A stretch of DNA of 64,000 nucleotides from Paenibacillus lentus (GTDB taxonomy: Bacteria > Bacillota > Bacilli > Paenibacillales > Paenibacillaceae): assembly GCF_003931855.1 (NCBI RefSeq), contig NZ_CP034248.1, positions 1-64,000 on the forward strand. The letters run 5' to 3'. Made by a program: the position numbers and the translations under genes. The notes beneath the pieces are model-generated. The model made no database searches and was not told the origin of the DNA. It saw nothing but the letters and a program-made list of their open reading frames with translations. Position 1 is the stretch's first letter. Every line of letters starts with the position of its first letter. Shown here piece after piece: positions 50,844-60,268 of this stretch.

Positions 50844-52112
50844 ATGCTATTGGTTTACGGGCCCTATTTGCCTGTCCGCATTTTAGAAGAAATCCGCTTC
50901 TGGAAGCAGCAGGAAGCCGAGCATACCGACGTCATCAAAGCGATCATTCCCGGGCTTGAACCTTATTATGTCCAACAGCTGGATGATTGGAAAAAAGTGT
51001 TTGAAGAGACAGAAGCCGTCGCCAACCAACTGCTGCAATACGCTTTGTCGTCCCAGCAGGCCGCTTGTAACCCGCAATTAATTCAGCAGACTGAGCGACT
51101 ATTGGATACGTCATTCCGACAATCCAAGGAGTTCATAAGACAGCTCTACTTCATTCTCGATTGCAGCGCGGCAGCCAAATCCGTTCCTCTGGCAAAAACG
51201 GTGCTGCTCCACATTATCCGTGAATCCGAGTATTTCCTTGGAGTACTAGAAACACTGAATTCACCTGGAGCGATCAAACGAAATACGGAGGGAATCCCCG
51301 CGATAGTCGACATGCAGCAAATTTCCTCCCCCACGAACCAACCAGTTAGAGCGGATGACCAGGACAACTCTGCATCTCTGTCGACAGCCCCACCCGCAAT
51401 CACTCCAGATTCGGAATTGGAATCACCTGCTACGGAACATGTTCATTCTGATTTGATTAGCCAAAGTTCTCGTGCTTCAGACCAACCCGTCCCCATCGGT
51501 GGGCACAGGCTCCCCCCTCTGCCCTACCCCTACAATGCATTGGAGCCGCATATCGATGAGAAAACGGTACGAATCCATCACGATATTCACCATAGGAGCT
51601 ATGTAGATAATTTAAACAAGGCGGAGAAAAAACTTCAGGAATCCCGAAAGTCAGGGAATTTCGACCTCGTGAAGCATTGGGAGCGGGAATTGGCCTTTAA
51701 CGGTGCAGGACATTATCTCCATACGATCTACTGGGATACGATGAATCCTAAAGGGGGAGGCAAGCCTGAGGGCGATCTTGCCGAGCAAATCCGCAAGGAT
51801 TTTGGCAGCTATGATGCCTTCAAGAATCAATTTACCAATGCCGCCGATAAAGTAGAAGGTGGAGGCTGGGCAATTCTCGTTTGGAGTCCGCGTGCTCACC
51901 GCCTGGAGATCTTAACTGCCGAGAAGCATCAAAATTTATCACAATGGGATGTCGTTCCGCTGCTTGCGCTCGATGTCTGGGAGCACTCGTATTACTTGAA
52001 GCACCAGAACGAACGGGCCAAATATATCGCCGACTGGTGGAAGGTCGTGTACTGGCCGGAAGTTGCCGAACGTTTCGAAAAGGCGAGGAAACTGAAGTGG
52101 CAGCCGTTTTAA
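50844..52112 (+). CDS. Fe/Mn superoxide dismutase with N-terminal DUF2935-like domain
   Basis: A 422-residue fusion. Residues 1 to about 150 are helical and resemble DUF2935 (YLPVRILEEIRFWKQQEAEH). A Pro/Ser-rich linker runs to about 220. The SOD domain follows, with LPYPYNALEPHIDEKTVRIHHDIHH (metal His near 252), ELAFNGAGHYLHTIYW (second His), EGGGWAILVW and LDVWEHSYYLKH (Asp and His). It dismutates superoxide. The N-terminal part may bind metal, because DUF2935 is hemerythrin-like. GAAGGAGG precedes the ATG at 50844. B. subtilis sodF is a smaller relative with an N-terminal extension. Confidence 0.93.
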   Translation: MLLVYGPYLPVRILEEIRFWKQQEAEHTDVIKAIIPGLEPYYVQQLDDWKKVFEETEAVANQLLQYALSSQQAACNPQLIQQTERLLDTSFRQSKEFIRQLYFILDCSAAAKSVPLAKTVLLHIIRESEYFLGVLETLNSPGAIKRNTEGIPAIVDMQQISSPTNQPVRADDQDNSASLSTAPPAITPDSELESPATEHVHSDLISQSSRASDQPVPIGGHRLPPLPYPYNALEPHIDEKTVRIHHDIHHRSYVDNLNKAEKKLQESRKSGNFDLVKHWERELAFNGAGHYLHTIYWDTMNPKGGGKPEGDLAEQIRKDFGSYDAFKNQFTNAADKVEGGGWAILVWSPRAHRLEILTAEKHQNLSQWDVVPLLALDVWEHSYYLKHQNERAKYIADWWKVVYWPEVAERFEKARKLKWQPF

Positions 52113-52137
52113 AATTGAAAAAACAACCAAAAAAAAT

Positions 52138-52170
52138 GGCTGCCTCTCGGAATCTCTCCGAAAAGCAGCC
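52138..52170 (-). terminator. Terminator between the SOD and DUF418 genes
   Basis: GGCTGC/GCAGCC with an inner TCGG/CCGA pair form a hairpin. On the minus strand ATTTTTTTTGG follows, so it mainly ends the DUF418 gene. It can also stop the convergent SOD transcript. Confidence 0.8.
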
Positions 52171-52279
52171 TTGCTTCATTCTTATTAACTTTATTGCACA
52201 ATGTTTACAGCAATCCCGACTTCTTCACGCTTGCCAGGAAATCATGGAATTCCGGGATATTATGCAGTAAAGATTTAAA

Positions 52280-53497
52280 TCATCTTGCTTCATGAACAGG
52301 AGCAACATTCGCTCTCCCGCCTTGCTTCAGCGGATTCCCCCAATACGTGAACAGGCGCCAAACATATTCGAGGGGTCCAATTGGAAGCCAATTTAACCAG
52401 ACCCGACTAAATACCACTTGCAGAGCAAATATAACGACAGCAATCAACATTTGCAAGGCCGGCCCGATCATTCCATACCATCCCAGACCGTAGCTGTAAA
52501 AAATCAGTCCGCAAAGAACCGATTGAAGCAGATAGTTCGTGAAGGCCATTTTTCCAGGGTAGGAAAACCAATGGAGTACTTTCTTCCAGAGTTCATTTTG
52601 ATATAAAAGTGCAAATATTCCGATAAAGGCCAGAGCTAAGAGTGGTGCCCCTACGAACAAAGCTACCGCCTCGCCCCAGAACGGAAGTCCTTTCTTCGCC
52701 AGCGATAGAATGAGCTGAAGCACAAGACCGGCGCTTCCGCCAAGGATGACCAGCCGGAGGATTTCCTTCCGCTTCTCCTGAACCTTATGCAATAAACGGC
52801 GTTTGCAGAAGTAGGCCCCCATCAAGAACATGCCTAATATTTGCGGGTAAAAGAGCAGCATATTAAAGATAGAGCTAATATAATCATTCACCCGCTGAAT
52901 GGCAATCTGGGTAACGGTTCCCTCGCCATAAATGGCAGCATCCCGCTCTTGGTAATAGACCCCGATCTGACGGGCATCCGCTTGGCTTATAGGTTCAAGA
53001 GCCTGGCTTGCAGAGCCGTTCAACAGACTTGTGCCCGCCACCAGGACGGGAACGATCAACAGCAGGATCAGAGACCAAATCAGCATCGTTCTCGGCTTGC
53101 AGCGCTTAAATAGCATGAGGAGAAAGCCCAGAAGCGCATAATGTGTCAGAATGTCTCCGTACCAGATGAAGATTCCATGGAGCAATCCGAACAATAATAA
53201 TGCTGTTAATCTTCGGATATAAATTCGGTTGAAACTTTTTCCTTTGGCCTGACTGCTCTCCTGCAGCAATACCATACCAAAACCAAACAGAAAAGAAAAA
53301 ATGAGTACAAATTTACCGTCAATGACAATCCCGCGCAGCAGCATTGCCAGCTCATGATACCAGCCAGACCATAAATCAACCCCATATGAAATCGTCTGAA
53401 GCGACGTTGTGAAAAAGGTGATGTTGACCAGAATTATTCCCAGCAGTGCAAAGCCCCTTAAGCTGTCGATCAGCTCTATTCTTGATTGTGAATTCAT
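52280..53497 (-). CDS. DUF418 membrane protein
   Basis: A 405-residue protein with about ten membrane segments. The DUF418/YeiB opening is IELIDSLRGFALLGIILVN. LIFSFLFGFGMVLLQ near 68, YIRRLTALLLFGLLHGIFIWYGDIL near 95 and GPLEYVWRLFTYWG near the end are conserved. The function is unproven. Members are related to acyltransferases and NTE-like transport partners. GGAGG six bases before the ATG at 53497 supports the start. It is transcribed alone. Confidence 0.9.
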   Translation of the reverse strand: MNSQSRIELIDSLRGFALLGIILVNITFFTTSLQTISYGVDLWSGWYHELAMLLRGIVIDGKFVLIFSFLFGFGMVLLQESSQAKGKSFNRIYIRRLTALLLFGLLHGIFIWYGDILTHYALLGFLLMLFKRCKPRTMLIWSLILLLIVPVLVAGTSLLNGSASQALEPISQADARQIGVYYQERDAAIYGEGTVTQIAIQRVNDYISSIFNMLLFYPQILGMFLMGAYFCKRRLLHKVQEKRKEILRLVILGGSAGLVLQLILSLAKKGLPFWGEAVALFVGAPLLALAFIGIFALLYQNELWKKVLHWFSYPGKMAFTNYLLQSVLCGLIFYSYGLGWYGMIGPALQMLIAVVIFALQVVFSRVWLNWLPIGPLEYVWRLFTYWGNPLKQGGRANVAPVHEAR

Positions 53498-53665
53498 TGC
53501 CATCCTCCTGCCTCCTTATCATTATGCCTTCAGGTTAAGATACAATCATAAAGAAACGATAAAGATGTACGTATTGAACTAGCTCGATTTTCTTTATTCA
53601 TTCTTTAGATTTGACGTGTACAATAGAAGATAGACCTTTTTATCGTTATTTCTTGGAGGATGTAA

Positions 53666-54361
53666 TTGAATATGGCAAACGAAACGATTCTATTGGTGGA
53701 TGATGAAGAAGAAATCATTGCTTTTATACAAGATGCGCTGGAGCTTGAAGGCTATCGCGTAATTACTGCCGGTAACGGACGGGATGCCCTAATCCAGAGT
53801 AAACAACAGCCCTCGCTGATCATACTCGATGTGATGATGCCTGGGATGAACGGTATTGAAGTATGTCAGCAACTTAGGGAAACGATGCAATGTCCCATTG
53901 TATTTCTAAGTGCCTGTCAGAGTGAAGTGGACCGTATTAGGGGGCTCGCCGCTGGCGGCGATGATTATCTGCTTAAACCCTTCAGCCTCGCTGAATTAAA
54001 AGCCAGAATCCATGCCCATCTGCGGAGAGAGCAAAGAGTCCATCTGCAAAAGGAACAAGGCGTCCTTCGCTTCCCATCTCTGACCATCGATTGCAAAGGA
54101 CATACTGTGAACTGCAATGGACACAACATTGCCCTTACGAATAAAGAATATCAGATCGTAGAATTGTTAGCGATGCATCAGGGTCAGGTTTTTTCTAGAG
54201 AACAAATCTATGAGAAGTTATGGGGATTTGACGCAGAGGGTGACGATTCCACGATCACAGAGCATATCAAGAAAACCCGGGCCAAGCTGGCTGCCCACGC
54301 ACAAGACCGTACTTATATTCAAACCGTCTGGGGCATCGGCTACAAATGGGATCCCAAATGA
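53666..54361 (+). CDS. OmpR-family response regulator
   Basis: A 231-residue regulator. The receiver domain has LLVDDEEE near 10, the phospho-acceptor Asp in LIILDVMMPG near 54 and LKPFS near 106. The C-terminal winged helix contains LTNKEYQIVELLAMHQGQVFSREQI near 158 and TYIQTVWGIGYKW at the end. GGAGG precedes a TTG at 53666 by six bases. An ATG two codons later is the alternative. ATGA overlap with the kinase gene shows a cotranscribed two-component pair. Confidence 0.95.
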   Translation: MNMANETILLVDDEEEIIAFIQDALELEGYRVITAGNGRDALIQSKQQPSLIILDVMMPGMNGIEVCQQLRETMQCPIVFLSACQSEVDRIRGLAAGGDDYLLKPFSLAELKARIHAHLRREQRVHLQKEQGVLRFPSLTIDCKGHTVNCNGHNIALTNKEYQIVELLAMHQGQVFSREQIYEKLWGFDAEGDDSTITEHIKKTRAKLAAHAQDRTYIQTVWGIGYKWDPK

Positions 54362-55833
54362 CCAAACAACGTTCCATAAAGAATACGTTTGCCCGACACT
54401 TTGTCTTTATTCTAGCTTGCAGCTTGCTGGCTACACTTATAACCTGGGGGTTTCTCGTACTGCTGCTCGGCTACTTGTTCAACCATGACAATTTGCTCCC
54501 GGCGAATCATTACGAAGCCCAACTCCCCGTTATATCAGAGTACGCGAAAACCCATGGTGATTCTATCATGAGTATGCAGGGACAAGCCGAGCTGGAGAAG
54601 GTGATCCCCTCACAGGGCATAAACTACCTCGTTGTGTCGCCTGAGGGTGAAAGCTTATACGGGGATCTTGAAATTACAGAATCACTTACCCGGCAGAAGC
54701 TCCTGGCACGCTTGAACCAGACGCACAGCAGCCTCAACCAGTTCGTTAAATATGTGCCGATAATGTCCCAAAATGGAGAATTCATAGGTGTTCTTCTGCT
54801 GGGATATCATCTCAAAGTGACGGCAGCCAATCCAGCGCTTAACCCTATGATAACCTTCGGATTTCTGGCCTTTTTCCTAACGCCATTTCTATATATTATC
54901 TTGTTCACCTTCATATTCGGAAAGCGGTTCAGTCGGATGATCAACGCTCCATTACAGCAGCTTTTGCAAGGAGCTGAAATGATTAAAGCGCAAAATTTAC
55001 GCTTTTCCATGACCGGAACATCATCCATAACGGAAATAAACCGTCTGACGAATGCTTTTGAAGACATGCGGCATGAGCTGGAACATGCCCTTGAGCGGGA
55101 ATGGAGAATGGAGAAAGAAAGAAGCACCATGTTTGCAGCGCTCGCCCATGATCTGCGTACGCCGCTTACGATTATTCAAGGGCATGTCGAGGGCATGGAA
55201 CAGATGGAGGGAGAAGCTTATGCGAACAGAAGAGCACAATATCTGCAGGTTATCAGGCGCAACACCATCCGCGCTACAAAGCTCCTGCAGGATATGAACA
55301 CCATTGCAGAGCTTGAGAAAATGTCTTTTAGGCTCCAGCCGCTTCCCGTGGATATTAAAGAATTTGCGGATCATAAAACCGTGGAATATACCGCCTTATG
55401 CAAGGATAAGAATATAACTTTCGATACTGTGATTAAAGATAACCGAACGGTCAAAAAACCTGTCATCTTCGATCCGTATCGCATCATCCAGGTCCTCGAT
55501 AACCTCGTGTCGAACAGTATCCGGTATACGCCTGAAGCCGGACAAATTTATTGGCGCATCGAAATTACTGAGCAGCAAGTAATGATGTCTATCACGGATA
55601 GTGGAATAGGTTTTGGACAACAGCAGGATCTGCAACAGGCCTTCAAGCAGTTTTATCAGGGGAATCACTCATCCTCCAGGCAAAAAGGACACTCGGGGCT
55701 TGGGTTATATATCGCCAAACTTCTGATTCAGCATCATGGAGGACAGATTTGCGCCGAGAACAATCCATCTTGCGGAGCGACAGTACGCTTTATCTTCCCG
55801 CTTCAAGACACATATGCTATCCAAACGAAATGA
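54358..55833 (+). CDS. Sensor histidine kinase
   Basis: A 491-residue membrane kinase. Membrane segments at about 18-40 and 165-190 flank an external sensor region. HAMP follows, then HisKA with the phospho-His in ALAHDLRTPLTIIQGH near 258 and HATPase_c with VLDNLVSNSIRYTP (N box) near 380, TDSGIGFG (G1) near 412 and GHSGLGLYIAK (G2) near 444. The signal is unknown. It pairs with the response regulator before it, and the gene to its left on the opposite strand encodes the DUF418 protein. Confidence 0.95.
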   Translation: MTKQRSIKNTFARHFVFILACSLLATLITWGFLVLLLGYLFNHDNLLPANHYEAQLPVISEYAKTHGDSIMSMQGQAELEKVIPSQGINYLVVSPEGESLYGDLEITESLTRQKLLARLNQTHSSLNQFVKYVPIMSQNGEFIGVLLLGYHLKVTAANPALNPMITFGFLAFFLTPFLYIILFTFIFGKRFSRMINAPLQQLLQGAEMIKAQNLRFSMTGTSSITEINRLTNAFEDMRHELEHALEREWRMEKERSTMFAALAHDLRTPLTIIQGHVEGMEQMEGEAYANRRAQYLQVIRRNTIRATKLLQDMNTIAELEKMSFRLQPLPVDIKEFADHKTVEYTALCKDKNITFDTVIKDNRTVKKPVIFDPYRIIQVLDNLVSNSIRYTPEAGQIYWRIEITEQQVMMSITDSGIGFGQQQDLQQAFKQFYQGNHSSSRQKGHSGLGLYIAKLLIQHHGGQICAENNPSCGATVRFIFPLQDTYAIQTK

Positions 55834-55851
55834 AATATTAATAGCAAATAA

Positions 55852-55876
55852 AAAACACGCCATGAAGGCGTGTTTT
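55852..55876. terminator. Bidirectional terminator between the kinase gene and folE
   Basis: AAAACACGCC and GGCGTGTTTT form a 10-bp stem with loop ATGAA, with T-runs on both sides. Confidence 0.92.
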
Positions 55877-55909
55877 GTTTTTAAGTAAAGAGAGCCATTC
55901 TTTCAGTCA

Positions 55910-56503
55910 CTATTCCTTAATCAGTGACAAAAATTCTGCTCTGGACGCAGCATCCTTACGGAATGTTCCCCGCACTGCTGAGGTCACGGTCTTGCTTCCC
56001 GGCTTCTTAACACCGCGGGCACACATGCAGAGATGCTCGCCTTCCACGACGACCATCACACCTTGCGGCTTAAGAACCTCGTCCATGATGTCGGCGATTT
56101 GCGACGTAATGCGCTCCTGTACCTGCAATCGCCGTGTAATGGCTTCAACCAGACGAGCTAACTTGCTCAAGCCAGCGATTTTGCCGCTTGGGATATAGCC
56201 GATATGCACTTTGCCGAAGAAAGGGGCCGTGTGGTGCTCGCATTGACTGTAGTACACAATATCCTTAACAATAACAAGCTCTTCATGGTTCTCTTCGAAC
56301 GTAACTCCAAGCACGTCTCGAGGATCTACCTCGTAACCGCCGTATATTTCTTCATACATCCGAGCTACCCGAGCTGGAGTATCGATCAGGCCTTCCCGCT
56401 CAACATCCTCGCCAATCAGCTTCAAGATTTCACGAACATGGTGCTCTATCTTCTCACGGTTGGCTCCAACCCGAGTATTTACATAATCTTTAACGCCTGC
56501 CAC
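55910..56503 (-). CDS. folE: GTP cyclohydrolase I
   Basis: A 197-residue type I enzyme making dihydroneopterin triphosphate, first step of folate synthesis. It has [23 protein letters not shown] near 42, the zinc Cys in [21 protein letters not shown] near 88, [18 protein letters not shown] near 113 and [20 protein letters not shown] near 147, which supplies Zn ligands. The length is normal. It is convergent with the kinase gene. Confidence 0.97.
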   Translation of the reverse strand: MAGVKDYVNTRVGANREKIEHHVREILKLIGEDVEREGLIDTPARVARMYEEIYGGYEVDPRDVLGVTFEENHEELVIVKDIVYYSQCEHHTAPFFGKVHIGYIPSGKIAGLSKLARLVEAITRRLQVQERITSQIADIMDEVLKPQGVMVVVEGEHLCMCARGVKKPGSKTVTSAVRGTFRKDAASRAEFLSLIKE

Positions 56504-56576
56504 TCACGCCTCCTCCTTCCTATTTCTCCCCTGTCGGGAAGTAGAGTAAGTTGTTTTTCTAAAATTATGAAACCTA

Positions 56577-56810
56577 TTATTTTTTCTTACGCCGGCCTTG
56601 CGGCTTTGTCATTCCCTGCTTCTTCATCATCTGTTGGGCCCGCTGCATTTGCTGCCCATTCAGATTGTAACCCATTTGTTTGGCCATTTTCTGCAACATT
56701 TGGGGATCATTCTGCATCTTCGTTAACTGCTGGCGCAAGTAAAATACGCCTATGAAGAATCCGCCGATTAAACCGACGATCAGGGTAATAATAGGAACTA
56801 CATAATTCAT
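56577..56810 (-). CDS. yneF: YneF-family small membrane protein (UPF0154)
   Basis: A 77-residue protein with one N-terminal membrane segment (YVVPIITLIVGLIGGFFIGVF, about 3-23), then QNDPQMLQKMAKQMGYNLNGQQMQR, the family signature, and a basic end GRRKKK. Function is unknown. A GGGGTGG site precedes the ATG at 56810. Confidence 0.9.
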   Translation of the reverse strand: MNYVVPIITLIVGLIGGFFIGVFYLRQQLTKMQNDPQMLQKMAKQMGYNLNGQQMQRAQQMMKKQGMTKPQGRRKKK

Positions 56811-56926
56811 AATTTAGCCACCCCTATATTGTGATCAAATGTTTCATTCATGTTGTATGGTGCTTTAAAGCACCTCAAGCTATAATATCATTTCCCTCAC
56901 ATACCTAGCAAATTAATTTCTTGAAT

Positions 56927-57958
56927 TTAAGCCAATACCGCTTCAATAAATGTCGTCGTTTCCACGGCGAGATCAACTTCCTTCACATCCAGCTCATCAC
57001 CTGAACCGCGAATAACGCGAATAACCGGACGTCCGGGCAAACCTCGGTGCTGCCGCACAACGACTCCCGTCTCTTTGGTTGAAAGACGCACTGCCGTTCC
57101 GTTCGGATATACCGAAATGATTCGCGTAAACTCAACTAGCACTTCATGATCCAGCTCATGCTCGGATGACGCCATCAATTGCTCGCACGCCTCATGTGGC
57201 AGCAGCGGACGTTCTCTATTGCCACCGCCGATCAAATTATCGTATTTGTTAGCCACAGCTACAATTTTGGGGAACAAATGAATGCTATCGCTGTCCAGTC
57301 CGCGCGGCAGCCCGCTGCCATTTAATTTCTCGTGATGCTGAAGGGCGGTATGAGCGATCAGAAGGCTGAACTCGCGCTTATTCTTCAGGACCTCAAATCC
57401 TCTCCACGTGTGATGATAGTTCTGTTCATCTTCTGAGGCACCTACCGGTAATGGATTGGCCTTACCGATGTCATGCAGCAAAGCACCGATTGCCAAATCC
57501 TTGAGCTGGGAATAGTTAAGCCCCATATTCAGTCCAATCATTGAGGATAACAAGCATACATTCACTGCATGCAAATAGTCATCATTATCGGCCGTTCGAA
57601 TATCCGTTAACTGAAGCAGAACGCCCCGCTGGTTTAATACATCCTCCAGCAGCGCCTCTACGCTGACGCTGACTTTTTTCGTACTCCAATCCTTACCGGA
57701 TCTTACCGCCTCCAACGTGTGGCTCATCTCTGTGAAAATGACTTCTTTCGTGGAATCGCTAAGCACATCTTCAATCTCTATACCCTCGAAATTGGGATCC
57801 TTGATATAGAGCATGGTTACGCCGATACGCTTCAACGTATTAATCATGTAGACCGTAAGCTGGATTCCAGCCGACAGTAGCACCGTTCCATTCGAAGAAT
57901 ACACTGTTTTGCCAAGGTACTGCCCCGGTTCGATATCCTCAACACTCATGTATCTCAT
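56927..57958 (-). CDS. HD-GYP domain protein (putative c-di-GMP phosphodiesterase)
   Basis: A 343-residue protein. The N-terminal part (about 1-90) is uncharacterised. The HD-GYP domain holds LLHDIGKANP near 165, LIAHTALQHHEKLNGSGLPRGL near 207 (GSGLPRG stands for GxGYP) and VANKYDNLIGGG near 243. The GYP motif is replaced by GLP, so activity may differ from classical enzymes. HD-GYP proteins split c-di-GMP. It lies 22 bp downstream of ogt and is cotranscribed with it and queG. Confidence 0.9.
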   Translation of the reverse strand: MRYMSVEDIEPGQYLGKTVYSSNGTVLLSAGIQLTVYMINTLKRIGVTMLYIKDPNFEGIEIEDVLSDSTKEVIFTEMSHTLEAVRSGKDWSTKKVSVSVEALLEDVLNQRGVLLQLTDIRTADNDDYLHAVNVCLLSSMIGLNMGLNYSQLKDLAIGALLHDIGKANPLPVGASEDEQNYHHTWRGFEVLKNKREFSLLIAHTALQHHEKLNGSGLPRGLDSDSIHLFPKIVAVANKYDNLIGGGNRERPLLPHEACEQLMASSEHELDHEVLVEFTRIISVYPNGTAVRLSTKETGVVVRQHRGLPGRPVIRVIRGSGDELDVKEVDLAVETTTFIEAVLA

Positions 57959-57980
57959 GAATTAGTCCCCCTTGGCGATC

Positions 57981-58538
57981 CTATTCGCCTGATGTCGTTG
58001 ATGTACAATTATGATGCTGCCGTTCTAAAGAGAGCAGACTTTCTTTAATGGATAATCCCCCTCCATATCCGACGAGCGCTCCGCCTGAGCCTATCACACG
58101 ATGACAGGGAACAACGATAGGCAGCGGATTTTTATTGTTGGCGCCGCCAACAGCCCGAACCGCTTTTGGCTGGCCGATGGCTTCAGCGATGGACTTATAT
58201 GAAACGACCGCACCATAGGGAATATGAAGCAAGGCTCCCCACACTTTACGCTGAAATTCCGTTCCTTGTAAATCCAAGGCAAGGTCGAAGCTTTGACGCC
58301 TCGCCGCGAAGTAATCGCCAAGCTGTTCGACAGCAGATGTCAGCAGCTTGTCAGCGCGCATATAGCGATATCCTGGATAGTACCGCTCCGCCCATTTTTC
58401 GAGAAAATCCGCCTTATCCGCAAATGAGCCGAATTCAATATGACATAGCCCCTGATCACTCGCACAAAGGGTTAGTTTGCCTATTGGCGAATCCATTTCC
58501 GTATAGTGCAAACCAAACGGTTCTCCGGTCGATTCCAT
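57981..58538 (-). CDS. ogt: Methylated-DNA--protein-cysteine methyltransferase
   Basis: A 185-residue repair protein that transfers the alkyl group of O6-alkylguanine to its own Cys. The active site IVVPCHRVIGSGGALVGYGGGL is near 145. QRKVWGALLHIPYGAVVSYKSIAEAIGQPKAVRAVGGA is the helix-turn-helix. GGAGG lies before the ATG at 58538. The longer frame overlaps queG and is unlikely. The queG stop codon is adjacent, so the genes form one operon. Confidence 0.95.
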   Translation of the reverse strand: MESTGEPFGLHYTEMDSPIGKLTLCASDQGLCHIEFGSFADKADFLEKWAERYYPGYRYMRADKLLTSAVEQLGDYFAARRQSFDLALDLQGTEFQRKVWGALLHIPYGAVVSYKSIAEAIGQPKAVRAVGGANNKNPLPIVVPCHRVIGSGGALVGYGGGLSIKESLLSLERQHHNCTSTTSGE

Positions 58539-58539
58539 A

Positions 58540-59745
58540 TCAGTTCTCAGCCTCCACCTTGACTTCTTCCTCTGACAGTTTGTCTTGTGCAGCATGCAAG
58601 CGTTCAAGCACCTCTTCATCTTTCTCCGCAGTGATCGCTCCGATTATCGCTTGAAGCGCTTCCTCACCGCCAATCCGACTCAAAGCCCAAGCGGCTGTTC
58701 CCCTTAGGACCGGCCTTGGATCATTTCGCATAATATCGATTAATTTCGGCACGGCAGCCGGATCTTTGAAGTTCCCAAGCGCTATTACCGCATTCCGTTG
58801 AATCGGCTTTTTACCTCGCCAAGCTGCAGCGCTGGAGCCAAACCGTGCCTTAAACTCCCGATTACTCAGCTCCAGGATTGGCAAGAGCAACGGCTTGACC
58901 ATCTCCGGATCCGGCTGCAGCTCCGGCCGATGATTCCATGACTTGCCCTTGTTCTTGGGACACACAATTTGGCAGGTATCGCAGCCATAGAGCCGATTAC
59001 CTATCTTTCTCATGAGCTCATCCTCAAGGAAGCCCTTCGTTTGCGTCAGAAAAGATACGCAGCGCTGGGCATTTAATTCACCAGGGCCAACGAGTGCGCC
59101 CGTTGGGCAAGAATCGATACATTTAGTACACTCCCCGCAATCCTCCGTTACAGGAGTATCCGGCTCAAACGGAATATTCGTAATCAGCTCGCCAAGGTAA
59201 ATCCATGATCCCCACTTTGGTGAAATCACCATACAGTTTTTCGCCTTATAACCGATTCCGGCCCGTTCTGCCACGGCACGATCCACCAAGGCTCCCGTGT
59301 CCACCATGCTTTCGATTCGGGCACCTTCTACCCGCTGCATGATAAACTCCTCTAATCGTGCCATCGCTTCACGCAGTACCGTGTGATAGTCTTGCCCCCA
59401 CGCCGCTCGGGCAAATATTCCGCGACGCAAGCCAGGCTCTGACTTTGGCGGATTTTCCAGCTTTGACGGATAAGCTACCGCTATAGAAATCAAAGATGCT
59501 GGTCTTTCCAGCGACAGCTCAGGATATACCCGTTTATCAATGTCCGGCTCTTCAAATCCGGATTCATATCCCTTGGCACGTCGATCCAAAAGCACATTTT
59601 TTAATGACAGGAACGGGTCAGCCGAGGCGAATCCTATATCATCGATTCCCATGGAATAAGCGGCATCCTTGATTTCCTGCTTCAGCCTGGCCCAATCCAT
59701 CCTATTACTTTGACCGCCTTCAGCCACTGGTCGCACTTTCGCCAT
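58540..59745 (-). CDS. queG: Epoxyqueuosine reductase
   Basis: A 401-residue enzyme that completes queuosine in tRNA with a cobalamin and two [4Fe-4S] clusters. Cluster Cys residues are in CGECTKCIDSCPTGAL near 202-214 and CDTCQIVCPKNKG near 254-262. DTGALVDRAVAERAGIGYKAKNC near 145 is a family block. HEAT-like repeats (about 330-385) form the C-terminus. AGGAGGG precedes the ATG at 59745. The ogt and HD-GYP genes follow. Confidence 0.97.
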   Translation of the reverse strand: MAKVRPVAEGGQSNRMDWARLKQEIKDAAYSMGIDDIGFASADPFLSLKNVLLDRRAKGYESGFEEPDIDKRVYPELSLERPASLISIAVAYPSKLENPPKSEPGLRRGIFARAAWGQDYHTVLREAMARLEEFIMQRVEGARIESMVDTGALVDRAVAERAGIGYKAKNCMVISPKWGSWIYLGELITNIPFEPDTPVTEDCGECTKCIDSCPTGALVGPGELNAQRCVSFLTQTKGFLEDELMRKIGNRLYGCDTCQIVCPKNKGKSWNHRPELQPDPEMVKPLLLPILELSNREFKARFGSSAAAWRGKKPIQRNAVIALGNFKDPAAVPKLIDIMRNDPRPVLRGTAAWALSRIGGEEALQAIIGAITAEKDEEVLERLHAAQDKLSEEEVKVEAEN

Positions 59746-59799
59746 TTCCGATCCCTCCTAGATGTAATATGACCTGCTATTCGGCGGCTTGTCCGCACA

Positions 59800-60240
59800 T
59801 CATCGAGACATCTGTTTAATGGCTTCCCTCGCCAAAAAATCGCAGTGATTATTTAATTCATTATCACTGTGTCCCTTAACTTTTATATATTCTACTTGAT
59901 GAATCTGCATTAGGCGCCATAATTCCTGCCACAGCTCCTGATTCTCAACCGGCTGATTTTTGCTGTTTTTCCAACCATTTTTCAACCAATTGCGAATCCA
60001 GCCCTGTTTGAAACAATTCACGACATAAGCGGAATCGCTATATACTTGAACGCGACATGGCTCTTTCAGCTGCTCCAAAGCCGAAATAACCGCCTGAATT
60101 TCCATACGATTATTCGTCGTCCTTGGCTCGCCGCCTGATAATTCCTTGCGGTGGCCATTATACAATAGTACAGCTCCCCATCCCCCAGGCCCGGGATTTC
60201 CGGAACAGGCTCCATCGGTATAGATCATAATCTCCTTCAC
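59800..60240 (-). CDS. rnhA: Ribonuclease HI
   Basis: A 146-residue E. coli-type RNase HI that degrades RNA in RNA-DNA hybrids. The catalytic Asp is in IYTDGACSGNPGPGG at residue 8, the Glu in NNRMEIQAVISAL near 46, Asp in VYSDSAYVVNCFKQGW near 69 and His/Asp in VKGHSDNELNNHCDFLAREA near 122. The basic WIRNWLKNGWKNS protrusion is present. GGAGG seven bases before the GTG at 60240 shows the start, 28 codons inside the longest frame. Confidence 0.95.
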   Translation of the reverse strand: MKEIMIYTDGACSGNPGPGGWGAVLLYNGHRKELSGGEPRTTNNRMEIQAVISALEQLKEPCRVQVYSDSAYVVNCFKQGWIRNWLKNGWKNSKNQPVENQELWQELWRLMQIHQVEYIKVKGHSDNELNNHCDFLAREAIKQMSR

Positions 60241-60268
60241 GAGATTTCCTCCATGTTTCTTATTTTTT

